Of a stretch of DNA of 64,000 nt, positions 8,972-18,452 are shown piece by piece; the first letter of the stretch is position 1; the number at the start of each line of letters is the position of its first letter. Under the pieces are notes generated by a model. That model was not told where the DNA came from. It ran no database searches and was given only the letters and a program-made list of their open reading frames with translations. The translations under genes were made by a program, and so were the position numbers. This stretch comes from Staphylococcus lloydii (lineage in GTDB: Bacteria > Bacillota > Bacilli > Staphylococcales > Staphylococcaceae), in the NCBI RefSeq assembly GCF_015775975.1, contig NZ_CP064056.1, forward strand, positions 682,001-746,000. The letters are read 5' to 3'.

Positions 8972-10633
8972 ATGAGAAATATTCAAGCCAAAAAAGGATT
9001 AGATATCGAGTGTAAAGGATGGGAACAAGAAGCAGTTTTAAGAATGCTTTATAATAACTTGGATCCAGAAGTAGCAGAAAGACCAGAAGATTTAGTCGTT
9101 TATGGGGGTATTGGTAAAGCGGCTAGAAACTGGGAAGCTTTCGAGGCAATTGAAAATACTTTACGTGATTTAGAAGCGGATGAAACAATGTTAGTCCAAT
9201 CTGGTAAACCTGTTGCAGTATTCAAAACGCACGAAGAAGCACCTCGCGTATTAATATCAAACTCAGTATTAGTGCCAGAGTGGGCAAACTGGGATCATTT
9301 CCATGAATTAGACAAAGAAGGTCTTATGATGTATGGCCAAATGACTGCAGGTAGTTGGATTTATATCGGATCACAAGGTATCGTGCAAGGAACTTATGAA
9401 ACTTTTGGCGAGTTAGCAAATCAACATTACGACGGTAGTCTTGCGGGTACTGTAACATTGACTGCCGGTTTAGGTGGTATGGGCGGTGCGCAACCACTTG
9501 CTGTTACGATGAATAAAGGTGTCGTAATCGGCGTAGAAGTAGACGAATCAAGAATTGATAAACGTATCGCTACTAAATATTGTGATGTTAAAACAGATAA
9601 TCTAGACGAAGCACTAAAAATGGCAGATGAAGCTAGAAAAGAAAAACGTCCTTTATCAATTGGTCTTTTAGGCAATGCGGTAGACGTACATCAACATATA
9701 TTAGACAAAGGCTTTAAAATTGATATTATTACTGACCAAACAAGTGCACATGATCCGTTAAATGGTTATGTACCTCAAGGCTATTCAGTTGAGGAAGCAA
9801 AATCTTATCGTGAGAGTGTCCCTAAAGCATATGTAAAAGAATCTGAGGCTTCTATGGCTAAACATGTTTCATTAATGTTAGAGTTCCAAAAACAAGGTGC
9901 TATTGCATTTGACTATGGTAATAATATTCGTCAAGTTGCTTATAATAATGGTGTAACGAATGCATTTGATTTCCCAGGATTCGTTCCAGCCTATATTAGA
10001 CCTCTATTTTGTGAGGGTAAAGGTCCATTTAGATTCGCTGCATTAAGTGGTGACCCTAAAGATATTGAACGTGCAGATGAAGAAATGAGAAAATTATTCC
10101 CAGATAATGAAAAACTGAATCGTTGGTTAGACTTAGCATCTGAAAAAATTGCGTATCAAGGCTTGCCGTCACGTATTGCCTGGTTAGGTTATGGAGAAAG
10201 AGCCAAAATGGGCTTAGCACTTAATAAATTAGTTAGAGATGGTGAGATTTCTGCACCTATCGTTATTGGTCGTGACCATTTAGATTCAGGTTCAGTAGCC
10301 AGTCCTAACAGAGAAACAGAAGGAATGAAAGATGGTTCTGACGCAGTAGGTGACTGGGCTGTCCTTAATGCATTAATTAATACTGCAGCTGGTGGTTCAT
10401 GGATTTCATTCCACCATGGTGGTGGCGTAGGTATGGGTTATTCGCTACATGCAGGTATGGTAGTTGTAGCTGATGGCTCAGAACGTGCAGATAAACGTTT
10501 AGGAAGAGTACTGACTACAGACCCAGGTATGGGTGTAGCAAGACATGTTGATGCGGGTTATGAATCAGCAGTAAAAGTTGCCAAAGAACAAGGTGTCAAA
10601 ATTCCAATGATAGATAGAGAAGGTGATCAATAA
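8972..10633 (+). CDS. hutU: Urocanate hydratase
   Basis: Converts urocanate to 4-imidazolone-5-propanoate using tightly bound NAD+, the second step of histidine degradation. It is 553 aa with the family signature regions: [12 protein letters not shown] near the N-terminus, [12 protein letters not shown] in the NAD-binding part, [15 protein letters not shown], and [12 protein letters not shown] near the end. ATG at 8972 follows GGAGTGG; the in-frame ATG at 8957 lies inside that site and was rejected. The stop overlaps the start of hutI by one base, so the two are translationally coupled. Confidence 0.97.
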   Translation: MRNIQAKKGLDIECKGWEQEAVLRMLYNNLDPEVAERPEDLVVYGGIGKAARNWEAFEAIENTLRDLEADETMLVQSGKPVAVFKTHEEAPRVLISNSVLVPEWANWDHFHELDKEGLMMYGQMTAGSWIYIGSQGIVQGTYETFGELANQHYDGSLAGTVTLTAGLGGMGGAQPLAVTMNKGVVIGVEVDESRIDKRIATKYCDVKTDNLDEALKMADEARKEKRPLSIGLLGNAVDVHQHILDKGFKIDIITDQTSAHDPLNGYVPQGYSVEEAKSYRESVPKAYVKESEASMAKHVSLMLEFQKQGAIAFDYGNNIRQVAYNNGVTNAFDFPGFVPAYIRPLFCEGKGPFRFAALSGDPKDIERADEEMRKLFPDNEKLNRWLDLASEKIAYQGLPSRIAWLGYGERAKMGLALNKLVRDGEISAPIVIGRDHLDSGSVASPNRETEGMKDGSDAVGDWAVLNALINTAAGGSWISFHHGGGVGMGYSLHAGMVVVADGSERADKRLGRVLTTDPGMGVARHVDAGYESAVKVAKEQGVKIPMIDREGDQ

Positions 10634-11880
10634 TGAATGATTTAATTATACAAAATATTAAACAGTTAATTTTACCTAAATCTACTAATCGACCATTAAA
10701 AGGGAAAGAGTTAGATGAATTGACAACGATTGACAATGGTACAGTTGTTGTTAAAGATGGCAAAATTGTATATTCCGGTGAATATACTGATGAATATGAA
10801 GCTAAAGAAACAATTGATGCAAGCGATAAAGTTGTCTCACCATCTTTAGTTGAAGCGCATACGCATTTAGTGCACGGCGGTTCTAGAGAACACGAAATGG
10901 CTTTGAAGAGACAAGGCGTGTCATATCTTGAAATATTAGAACAAGGTGGCGGCATACTTTCAACAGTTGAAGCTACGCGTAATACTTCAGAGGCTGACTT
11001 ACTGAAAAAAGCTGAAAAACAACTATTAACTATGATGCAACATGGCGTGTTAACAGTTGAAGCTAAAAGTGGTTATGGTTTAGATAAAGAAACTGAATTA
11101 AAGCAGTTACGTGTTTCTAACCAATTAGCTGACAAGTTTAATTTAGAAATGAAACATACATTTTTAGGACCTCATGCAATTCCTAAAGATGCTACATCTA
11201 ATCAAGCATTTTTAGATGAAATGATTGCAATGTTGCCGGAAGCCAAACAATATGCAGACTTTGCGGATATATTTTGTGAAACAGGTGTCTTTACGATAGA
11301 AGAATCTAAAAAATATATGGAAGCTGCTAAAGAAGCTGGATTTAGAGTGAAGATACATGCTGATGAAATTGATCCACTCGGTGGATTAGAATTGGCAATA
11401 GACGAAGATGCAATTAGTGCCGATCACTTAGTTGCTTCAAGTGAAGAAGGTAAACAAAAATTAAATAATAGTGACACTGTTGCTGTTATTTTACCAGGAA
11501 CGACATTCTATTTAGGTAAAGAGCAATATGCAGATGCAAGAGGCATGATAGACAATAATGGGGCTATTGCGATTGCAACCGACTTTAACCCGGGTAGTTG
11601 TGTAACGAATAATTTACAACTCGTAATGTCTATTGCATCACTTAAATTGAAGTTATCCTCAAATGAAATATGGAACGCTGTAACTGTCAATGCTGCAAAA
11701 GCAATAGACAGTGAGGCAGGTACAATTAATAAAGGTGATAAAGCAAATATTGTCTTATGGGATGCACCGAATTATGAATATATTTTATATCATTTTGGTG
11801 TTAACCATGCAGATAAAGTTATCAAAGATGGACGTATTATTTTTGATAATGCGATATCAGAATCAACAATTAATGCATAG
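10633..11880 (+). CDS. hutI: Imidazolonepropionase
   Basis: Opens the ring of imidazolonepropionate to give N-formimino-L-glutamate, the third step of histidine degradation. It is 415 aa and belongs to the metal-dependent amidohydrolases. Seen: the [10 protein letters not shown] metal motif near residue 75, KIHADEID with a metal His and catalytic Glu, and DFNPGSC near the end. The start overlaps the hutU stop by one base (TAATG). A strong hairpin follows, so the unit is hutU-hutI. Confidence 0.97.
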   Translation: MNDLIIQNIKQLILPKSTNRPLKGKELDELTTIDNGTVVVKDGKIVYSGEYTDEYEAKETIDASDKVVSPSLVEAHTHLVHGGSREHEMALKRQGVSYLEILEQGGGILSTVEATRNTSEADLLKKAEKQLLTMMQHGVLTVEAKSGYGLDKETELKQLRVSNQLADKFNLEMKHTFLGPHAIPKDATSNQAFLDEMIAMLPEAKQYADFADIFCETGVFTIEESKKYMEAAKEAGFRVKIHADEIDPLGGLELAIDEDAISADHLVASSEEGKQKLNNSDTVAVILPGTTFYLGKEQYADARGMIDNNGAIAIATDFNPGSCVTNNLQLVMSIASLKLKLSSNEIWNAVTVNAAKAIDSEAGTINKGDKANIVLWDAPNYEYILYHFGVNHADKVIKDGRIIFDNAISESTINA

Positions 11881-11888
11881 CATTATAA

Positions 11889-11921
11889 CAATAGGCCTTA
11901 TTCAAGGCCTATTTTTTATTT
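11889..11921 (+). terminator. hutUI terminator
   Basis: Perfect 10-bp stem AATAGGCCTT / AAGGCCTATT with a 4-base loop, followed by TTTTTATTTT. Confidence 0.85.
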
Positions 11922-11995
11922 TAATTTTAGACGTCTTAAAAATTCAGAAAATTGTGATACGATAGAGTTAATGGGGTTAATAGGGAGGGGTGCTT

Positions 11996-13171
11996 GTGAG
12001 TAGTCTTGAGTATTTAAGGCAGTGGCAAGCAAAATATTATAGTAATGACATTATCATAGGTATCCTTTTAGCTTTGGCACTTTTACCTGGAGCTATCGCA
12101 TTTTCTTTTATTGCTGGGGTTAGTCCGGCTATGGGACTATTAAGTACCAGTTTTATTATGATGATCATTAGTATTACAGGTAACCGCACGTTAATGGTAA
12201 CGGCGCCTAGTAGTGGGGTGTCATTAGTTGCTGCGCCAATAGTAGCGCACCATGGTCTAAAATATTTAATATTAGCCACACTCGCTATGGGAATTATTCA
12301 AATAATTTTTGGGTTATGCCATATAAATAAAGTACTAGATCTAATACCCAACACTGTAGTTATTGGATTTATGAATGCATTAGGTATTTTGTTATTTACT
12401 TCTCAACTATCTAACGTCTTTCATGTTTCAATCATGACATATGTGTTTGTTATGATTTCATTTATCATTATTTGGGTCGTACCTAAATTTACTAGAATAC
12501 TACCGTCTCCTTTGGTTGCAATCATCGTTTTAACCTTATGTGCTTGGTACTTTAAGCCGGACATTAAATACGTCGCAGACTTAACAACCATACATATTAT
12601 GATGCCTAAGCTATACCTTCCATTAGACATTTTAACTATACATAGCGTAGGCGTAATTATTTTTTATGGTTTAATGATGGCAATAGTTGCTACAGTTCAA
12701 ACTACGCTTACAGCACGCTTAATAGACGAACTTACTCATTCAACAAGTAACAAAAATAGAGAATCCATAGGTCAAGGCATTGCAACAATTATTACAAGTG
12801 CAGTTAGTGGTATTGGAGGTAGTGGTTTAGTTGGGCAATCACGGTTTGTCGTGTCTATGGGTGTAACTTCTAGAATTACTACATTTGTAACAGGTGTTTT
12901 TTTATTTGTTAGCCTATTTGCATTTAGTAATATTATTGGCAAGATTCCAATGGCAGTATTAGCCACGGTACTTATAACTATTTCGTTAACTACTTTTGAT
13001 AGAAGAACAAAATCATATATCCAAGCAGCACCACTTAAAAATGGGACTGTCATCATAGCAACGATGATTATTATATTAGCAAGCAATAATCTTGCTTACG
13101 GTGTTTTATTTGGCACTATATTTTACTACACTATAAATAATACATTTAAAAATAAAGGAAGTGATACGTAA
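11996..13171 (+). CDS. SulP-family permease without STAS domain
   Basis: Integral membrane transporter of the SulP/SLC26 family, 391 aa with about 11 hydrophobic segments. Seen: the LPGAIAFSFIAGVSP segment near the start and the later GIGGSGLVGQS motif of the family. A typical bacterial SulP protein is over 500 aa and ends in a cytoplasmic STAS domain; this one stops after the membrane core. GTG at 11996 is chosen because GGAGGGG ends 5 bp before it. Its stop overlaps the amidohydrolase start by one base, so transport and hydrolysis are probably linked. The substrate is unknown. Confidence 0.8.
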   Translation: MSSLEYLRQWQAKYYSNDIIIGILLALALLPGAIAFSFIAGVSPAMGLLSTSFIMMIISITGNRTLMVTAPSSGVSLVAAPIVAHHGLKYLILATLAMGIIQIIFGLCHINKVLDLIPNTVVIGFMNALGILLFTSQLSNVFHVSIMTYVFVMISFIIIWVVPKFTRILPSPLVAIIVLTLCAWYFKPDIKYVADLTTIHIMMPKLYLPLDILTIHSVGVIIFYGLMMAIVATVQTTLTARLIDELTHSTSNKNRESIGQGIATIITSAVSGIGGSGLVGQSRFVVSMGVTSRITTFVTGVFLFVSLFAFSNIIGKIPMAVLATVLITISLTTFDRRTKSYIQAAPLKNGTVIIATMIIILASNNLAYGVLFGTIFYYTINNTFKNKGSDT

Positions 13172-14295
13172 TGTCTCATTTTGAAGATTACGTTCAATGG
13201 AGAAGACATTTTCATCAATATCCTGAAGTGTCTAAAAATGAATATGAAACGACAAAAAAACTAAAAGAAATTTTAACTTCTTACGATATTAAAGTGCTTG
13301 ATCTTCCGTTAGAGACAGGATTAATAGCAGAGGTAGGTCAAGGTGATGAATTTGTAGCAGTGAGATCTGATATTGATGCTTTACCAATCACTGAACAAGT
13401 TGATCATGATTTTAAGTCATCTAACGATGGTGCAATGCATGCGTGTGGACATGATATTCATATGGCAAGCATATTAGCTGTTGCGACTAAACTTAAAGAA
13501 AATGAAGCCAATTTAAAAGGTAGAGTGAGATTGTTATTTCAAGCTGCGGAAGAAGTTGGCTTTGGTGCGTTAAGTATTGTCGATACAGGCGCCTTAGAAG
13601 GCGTTAAAGCGGTATTAGGATACCATAATTTCCCTACGTTAAATATTGGTGAATTTATGGTTAAATCTGGACCAGTGACGTCTTCCGTAGACCGTTTTGA
13701 ATTTAAGATTAAAGGTAAAGGTGCACATGCGGCAAAACCAGAACAAGGTAATGATACAGTTATCGTGCTAGGCCAGCTTATTAATAGTATACAATCAATC
13801 GTAAGTCGAAATTTAGCGGCCTTTGATAATGCAGTTGTTACTATCGGTGAAGTGTCATCAGGTAATACTTGGAATGTAATTGCCGATGAAGCCTATGTGC
13901 AAGGTACGGTACGTTCATTCGACCAAACAGTGCGTCAAAAAATTGAAGATAGAATGAAGCAAATTGGCGATGGTTTAGCTCAAGCTTTTGATTTAGAAAT
14001 TGAAACACTTTATCATCGAGTTACTTCTGCCGTTCATAACGATACAAAACTAACAAACGACGCAGTAGAAGTGGCGAAAGCAGTTGGTTATGACGTATCG
14101 ATCATGGATGAACCATTAACTATCGGTGAAGACTTCTCTGGGTATGCAACGCATTACCCTAGTGTTTTTGCTTTTATTGGTTCAAATAGTGAATATGACT
14201 TACATCATCCAAAATTCGATCCAGACGAGCGTATCTTAGAAACAGTACCAGATTATTTTGTTACTTTTGTAAATAAATTATTCGATGAGTCATAA
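13171..14295 (+). CDS. M20-family amidohydrolase (hippurate hydrolase-like)
   Basis: Cytoplasmic metallopeptidase-fold amidohydrolase, 374 aa, of the kind that cleaves N-acyl amino acids, hippurate or amino acid conjugates. Seen: N-terminal RRHFHQYPE, metal-binding HACGHDIHMA near residues 91-100, AAEEVGFGA with the catalytic Glu near residue 127, and a C-terminal HHPKFDPDE metal histidine. The start overlaps the SulP stop (TAATG). The pair suggests uptake of an acidic conjugate followed by hydrolysis; the true substrate cannot be read from sequence. Confidence 0.87.
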   Translation: MSHFEDYVQWRRHFHQYPEVSKNEYETTKKLKEILTSYDIKVLDLPLETGLIAEVGQGDEFVAVRSDIDALPITEQVDHDFKSSNDGAMHACGHDIHMASILAVATKLKENEANLKGRVRLLFQAAEEVGFGALSIVDTGALEGVKAVLGYHNFPTLNIGEFMVKSGPVTSSVDRFEFKIKGKGAHAAKPEQGNDTVIVLGQLINSIQSIVSRNLAAFDNAVVTIGEVSSGNTWNVIADEAYVQGTVRSFDQTVRQKIEDRMKQIGDGLAQAFDLEIETLYHRVTSAVHNDTKLTNDAVEVAKAVGYDVSIMDEPLTIGEDFSGYATHYPSVFAFIGSNSEYDLHHPKFDPDERILETVPDYFVTFVNKLFDES

Positions 14296-14310
14296 TTTAT
14301 GATTAATAAT

Positions 14311-14337
14311 GTGTAACAGGTGGTGCTTCTTGGGTAT
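14311..14337 (+). promoter_or_regulatory. SigB-type promoter upstream of the SDR gene
   Basis: GTGTAA, 15 bp, GGGTAT: close to the staphylococcal SigB consensus GTTTWW-N12-15-GGGTAT, with one mismatch in the -35 hexamer. It lies 35 bp before the start codon. The downstream product is similar to general-stress SDR proteins of bacilli, which supports the reading. Confidence 0.6.
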
Positions 14338-14372
14338 TTATTATCATAACTTGATTTAAAGGAGTTTTGATA

Positions 14373-15254
14373 ATGGCAAATACTGATCCTAGAAGTAAAT
14401 ATTCAAATGCAGATTTTCCAAAACAAGAGCAACCAATCCCAGGGTTACAGAGCAAATTAAATCCTCAACCCGATTGTGGGGAAACATCATATACAGGTCA
14501 TGATAGATTATTAGATTACAAAATGTTAGTAACTGGCGGAGATTCCGCTATAGGTCGTGCTGCGGCTATCGCTTATGCTAAAGAAGGTGCGGACGTAGCT
14601 ATTAATTATTTACCGGCTGAAGAAGAAGATGCGCAACAAGTTAAACAAGTAATTGAACAAGCTGGTAGAAAGGCTGTCTTGATTCCTGGTGATTTAAGAA
14701 ATGAACAGTTTAACTATGATTTAGTTGAACAAGCACAAAAACAACTTGGTGGCTTAGATAATGTAACAATCGTCGCAGGACATCAACAATATCGAGAAAA
14801 TATAAAAGGTTTCGATACAGCTTCATTTACCGAAACTTTTGAAACTAACGTCTATCCAATATTTTGGTTAGTTCAAAAAGCGATAGATTATTTAAATCCA
14901 GGCGCAACGATTACAACAACGTCATCAGTACAAGGTTATAATCCTAGCCCGATTTTACACGATTATGCAGCGACTAAAGCAGCAATTATTTCTTTAACTA
15001 AAAGCTTATCAGAAGAACTAGGCGCTCAAGGTATTAGAGTGAACTGTGTTGCACCAGGACCATTCTGGTCACCATTACAAATTTCTGGTGGTCAACCTCA
15101 AGAAAAAATACCTCACTTTGGACAAAAGGAAGTGTTAGGTAGAGCTGGACAGCCAGTGGAACTTGCTGGTACTTACGTACACTTAGCAGCCGAAGAGTCT
15201 AGTTACACAACTGGTCAAGTTTACGGAGTTACAGGTGGTACACAGTTAGATTAA
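14373..15254 (+). CDS. Short-chain dehydrogenase/reductase, general-stress type
   Basis: NAD(P)-dependent oxidoreductase of the extended cytosolic SDR group found among bacillar general stress proteins (YhxC/YdaD-like), 293 aa. A ~50-residue polar N-terminal extension precedes the Rossmann fold. Seen: GGDSAIGRA cofactor motif, catalytic Ser in TSSVQGY, YAATK as the YxxxK pair, and PGPFWSP after it. ATG at 14373 follows AAAGGAG. A SigB-like promoter precedes it, so stress induction is likely. The substrate is unknown. Confidence 0.87.
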   Translation: MANTDPRSKYSNADFPKQEQPIPGLQSKLNPQPDCGETSYTGHDRLLDYKMLVTGGDSAIGRAAAIAYAKEGADVAINYLPAEEEDAQQVKQVIEQAGRKAVLIPGDLRNEQFNYDLVEQAQKQLGGLDNVTIVAGHQQYRENIKGFDTASFTETFETNVYPIFWLVQKAIDYLNPGATITTTSSVQGYNPSPILHDYAATKAAIISLTKSLSEELGAQGIRVNCVAPGPFWSPLQISGGQPQEKIPHFGQKEVLGRAGQPVELAGTYVHLAAEESSYTTGQVYGVTGGTQLD

Positions 15255-15271
15255 AAATCATAGCACAGTAG

Positions 15272-16138
15272 TTTTTCAATTCTAGTTATCTTTGCCGGGG
15301 TGAGACAACGAAATCAATAGATTTCTGTCAGCTCAAAAGAGTCACTAATAGAAGTTAAGCCATGCTTAAAAGCATAGCCTCAAAAAAAAGGAAAGGCAGT
15401 GGCTAACTGAATTGAAAATGCGCACAACTTTTTTCAATTCTAGTTATCTGTGCCGGGGTGAGACAACGAAATCAATAGATTTCTGTCAGCTCAAAAGAGT
15501 CACTAATAGAAGTTAAGCTATGCTTAAAAGCATAGACTCAAAGAAGGAAAGGCAGTGGCTAACTGAATTGAAAATGCGCACAAACTGCTTTTTTCAATTC
15601 TAGTTATCTTTGCCGGGGTGAGACAACGAAATCAAATAGATTTCTGTCAGCTCAAAAGAGTCACTAATAGAAGTTAAGCCATGCTTAAAAGCATAGCCTC
15701 AAAAAAAAGGAAAGGCAGTGGCTAACTGAATTGAAAATGCGCACAACTTTTTTCAATTCTAGTTATCTGTGCCGGGGTGAGACAACGAAATCAATAGATT
15801 TCTGTCGGCTCAAAAGAGTCATTAATAGAAGTTAAGCTATGCTTAAAAGCATAGCCTCAAAACAAGGAAAGGCAGTGGCTAACTGAATTGAAAATGCGCA
15901 CAAACTGCTTTTTTCAATTCTAGTTATCTGTGCCGGTGTGAGACAACGAAATCAAATAGATTTCTGTCGGCTCAAAAGAGTCATTAATAGAAGTTAAGCT
16001 ATGCTTAAAAGCATAGCCTCAAAACAAGGAAAGGCAGTGGCTAACTGAATTGAAAATGCGCACAAACTGCTTTTTTCAATTCTAGTTATCTTTGCCGGGG
16101 TGAGACAACGAAATCAAATAGATTTCTGTCTCACTCCC
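15272..16138. repeat. Tandem array of five ~160-bp units plus a partial sixth
   Basis: The motif CAATTCTAGTTATC recurs at 15277, 15435, 15595, 15754, 15915 and 16077, so the units are 158-162 bp. Each holds CCGGGGTGAGACAACGAAAT, a GATTTCTGTC arm, the hairpin GCTATGCTT-AA-AAGCATAGC (first base of the stem varies), and ends with GGCAGTGGCTAACTGAATTG. Units 1 and 3 share one set of variants (TTTGCCGG, GCACAACTT). Units 2, 4 and 5 share another (TGTGCCGG, GCACAAACTGC). This suggests duplication of a two-unit block. Unit junctions form GAATTGAAAA / TTTTCAATTC hairpins. Only the last, partial copy keeps a complete GTGAGAC...GTCTCAC hairpin. No ORF of note lies in the array; it fills the gap between the SDR and flavin reductase genes. 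Confidence 0.95.
16097..16138 (+). other. Intact intergenic hairpin at the end of the repeat array
   Basis: GGGGTGAGAC, AAC, GAAATC, a 5-base loop, GATTTC, T, GTCTCAC, TCCC. Similar GGGxTGxGACAACGAAAT...CCCACTCCC hairpins recur between genes in staphylococci. It ends only 8 bp before the ribosome binding site of the flavin reductase, with no T-run, so it is not an ordinary terminator for the plus strand. Confidence 0.6.
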
Positions 16139-16159
16139 TTTATGTTAAGGGGGATTAAA

Positions 16160-16771
16160 ATGAAGCGGTTGAATCCGAAAGATTTATCAAAAAGACAAAA
16201 TTATAAACTGTTAAGTGGTAGTGTGATTCCGCGTCCTATTGCTTTTGTAACAACGAAAGATAGTTCTGGTAATGTAAATGCTGCGCCTTTTAGTTTTTTT
16301 AATGTCGTTAATAGTGCACCTCCAATGATTATGATTTCAACGGGTAGAAATAATGGACAACGTAAGGATACTTCATTAAATATAGAAGAAACAGAAAACT
16401 TTGTAGTGCACATTACTGATAGTGACAATGTCGAAGACGTGAATAGCACAGCAGCACCAATAGCAAGAGAGCAAAATGAGATTGAACGTACTCAAATGGA
16501 ATTAATAGACTCTACAGTTGTTGATGCACCCAGTGTAAAACATGCTAAAGTACGTATGGAATGTAAACTTGATCGACTTATACAGTTGGGAGATGAACTT
16601 GAAGGGTCAGATTTAATTATTGGCGAAGTTGTCATGTTCCATATAGATGATCAGGTTTATTTTGAAGATAGTAAAATAAACGCAGAGGCTTTACAACCTA
16701 TTGCTAGGTTATCTGGCAATGATTACGCACGTCTAGGAGACAAATTTACGATTGAACGTCCGACTGAATAA
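16160..16771 (+). CDS. Flavin reductase-like FMN-binding protein
   Basis: 203-aa protein of the flavin reductase/DIM6-NTAB split-barrel family, which bind FMN and often transfer electrons or reduce flavins. Seen: SVIPRPIAFVTT near residues 22-33, the SSGNVNAAPFSFFN segment that normally contacts FMN, and a final RLGNDYARLGD-type region. ATG at 16160 follows AAGGGGG at 16147-16153; in-frame upstream codons lie in the repeat array and were rejected. The partner and substrate are unknown. Confidence 0.82.
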   Translation: MKRLNPKDLSKRQNYKLLSGSVIPRPIAFVTTKDSSGNVNAAPFSFFNVVNSAPPMIMISTGRNNGQRKDTSLNIEETENFVVHITDSDNVEDVNSTAAPIAREQNEIERTQMELIDSTVVDAPSVKHAKVRMECKLDRLIQLGDELEGSDLIIGEVVMFHIDDQVYFEDSKINAEALQPIARLSGNDYARLGDKFTIERPTE

Positions 16772-16860
16772 AAGTGATTAAATAGTTGCAAGACGTTTAT
16801 TATGCATGTCAATTTGACTTATAAGTGTAAATATTGTAACGTATATACGAATTTATTTAA

Positions 16861-17005
16861 TTTACCTATAAATATAGGAAGCGAAGTGTTCGCAATATTA
16901 CTGTATATCCATTGCAATATTTTTCGTATTGTCTTGGTGATTTATAGGTAAATCAGACTAACTATACACTCTTTTCTTCATTATTAAGAAAAGAGTTTTT
17001 TATTT
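16861..17005 (+). ncRNA. Structured leader or sRNA with terminator upstream of the NhaC gene
   Basis: A 13-bp perfect inverted repeat, TTTACCTATAAAT (16861-16873) and ATTTATAGGTAAA (16940-16952), would close a ~66-nt interior. That interior holds further hairpins: GCGAA-GTG-TTCGC, GCAAT...ATTGC and CAATA...TATTG (the last two overlap and would compete). A terminator hairpin follows at 16968-17005, directly before the NhaC ribosome binding site. TTGACT (16814-16819) with TAACGT 17 bp on is a weak promoter candidate. I could not match it to T-box, lysine, SAM, purine, FMN, TPP or guanidine leader motifs by eye. It is either a regulatory leader or a separate short RNA. Confidence 0.55.
16968..17005 (+). 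terminator. Terminator in the leader of the NhaC gene
   Basis: ACTCTTTTCTT / AAGAAAAGAGT with a 7-base loop, then TTTTTATTTTT. It lies between any upstream promoter and the start codon at 17025, so it would attenuate expression unless prevented. Confidence 0.8.
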
Positions 17006-17024
17006 TTAAGGGAGTAGGTTGGAT

Positions 17025-18338
17025 ATGGAAGAGAAGCGAAAAGGTAATTTATGGGCATTATCACCACTGTTACTATTCGTCTTACTGTTTTTAGGTATAG
17101 GCATAATTACAGGTGATTTTACGACAATGCCACTTAACGTTGCTATAGTCATTGCCTCAATTTATGGATTGTTGTTATATCGCAAAGAATCATTCACGAA
17201 AAAAGTGGAAGTATTTACAAAAGGTGCAGGGCATTCAAATATTGTATTAATGATGATTATCTTTATTTTGGCAGGTGCGTTCTCCCAAACCACTGAAGAT
17301 ATGGGCGGTGTCCAATCAACAGTTAATTTAGGGTTAACGTTAATACCAGAAAACTTGTTGATTGTTGGATTGTTTATCATTTGTATGTTTGTTTCTATTT
17401 CTATGGGTACTTCTGTAGGAACAGTTGCAGCAATTGCACCAGTTGGTTTTGGCCTAAGTCAAGCAACAGACGTTTCTGCTGCATTAACGATGGCTACTGT
17501 AGTAGGTGGTGCTATGTTTGGTGATAATTTATCAATGATATCTGATACAACGATTGCGGCCGTTCGTACCCAAAAGACGAAAATGAGTGATAAGTTTAAA
17601 GTTAATTTCAAAATTGTATTACCAGGGGCGATTTTAACGATTATTGTCTTGTGGTTTATGACGCATGGTATACATGTTGATAGCACGAAAGATTATGATT
17701 TTAATATAATTAAAGTAATTCCGTATTTAGTAGTGTTAATTTTAGCTCTTATCGGTATCAATGTAATACTTGTACTTATTGGTGGTACTGTATTATCAGC
17801 GATTATAGGCTTGATTGACGGCTCATTTAATTGGACACATCTATTGAAGTCAATTTCTAAAGGTATCACGGGTATGGAAGATATTGCTATGATTGCATTA
17901 TTAATTGGCGGACTAGTCGCATTAATTGAATATTACGGTGGTATCGCTTGGCTACTGAACTTTATTAGAAGCAAAGTTAAATCTAAAAGAGGTGCTGAAT
18001 TTGGCATTGCTAGCTTGGTAAGTGTCGCAGACATCTCTACAGCTAATAATACAATTTCTATTCTTATGGCCGGAACACTCGCGAAAGATATTTCAGATGA
18101 GTTTGATGTTGATCCAAGAAAATCAGCTAGTATACTTGATATATTTGCGAGTTGCTTCCAAGGATTCGTGCCATACAGTCCTCAATTGATAGCGGCCGCT
18201 GGTGTAGCTAAAATATCACCGGTAGAACTGATGGGTTATAGTTTTTATCCGGTTCTATTAGGTATTTGTGGTTTAATAGCTATATTCTTTAAACTACCAA
18301 ACTTAAATAAAAAGAAACAAAAAAACACAGCTTATTAA
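17025..18338 (+). CDS. NhaC-family Na+/H+ antiporter-like transporter
   Basis: 437-aa polytopic membrane protein of the NhaC family (about 11 segments). Members exchange Na+/H+ or swap organic acids and amino acids. Seen: SISMGTSVGTVAAIAPVGFG near residues 120-145 and the paired GGAMFGDNLSMISDTT motif near 160-180, the ion-site region of the family, plus SADISTANNT-type sequence near 340. ATG at 17025 is used; an in-frame TTG at 17019 lies 4 bp after GGGAG and cannot be excluded. A structured leader with terminator precedes it. The substrate is not known. Confidence 0.8.
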   Translation: MEEKRKGNLWALSPLLLFVLLFLGIGIITGDFTTMPLNVAIVIASIYGLLLYRKESFTKKVEVFTKGAGHSNIVLMMIIFILAGAFSQTTEDMGGVQSTVNLGLTLIPENLLIVGLFIICMFVSISMGTSVGTVAAIAPVGFGLSQATDVSAALTMATVVGGAMFGDNLSMISDTTIAAVRTQKTKMSDKFKVNFKIVLPGAILTIIVLWFMTHGIHVDSTKDYDFNIIKVIPYLVVLILALIGINVILVLIGGTVLSAIIGLIDGSFNWTHLLKSISKGITGMEDIAMIALLIGGLVALIEYYGGIAWLLNFIRSKVKSKRGAEFGIASLVSVADISTANNTISILMAGTLAKDISDEFDVDPRKSASILDIFASCFQGFVPYSPQLIAAAGVAKISPVELMGYSFYPVLLGICGLIAIFFKLPNLNKKKQKNTAY

Positions 18339-18452
18339 TAACTAAAGATGCACAAGTGGTTATATAATTATTTATGTAATTAAAGTAATAATTGTTTAGC
18401 ATATTCAAATAATAAGTTAATATAAATATAAGAGGGAAAGTAGGTGACGAAT

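Noticed and set aside
15255-16160. CRISPR array
   Set aside because: The repeat units are ~160 bp and contiguous, with no unique spacers and no cas genes nearby.
16780-17010. Lysine riboswitch or T-box in front of the NhaC gene
   Set aside because: Neither the GGTGGNACCGCG-type T-box sequence nor the lysine-element core could be found; the structure differs.
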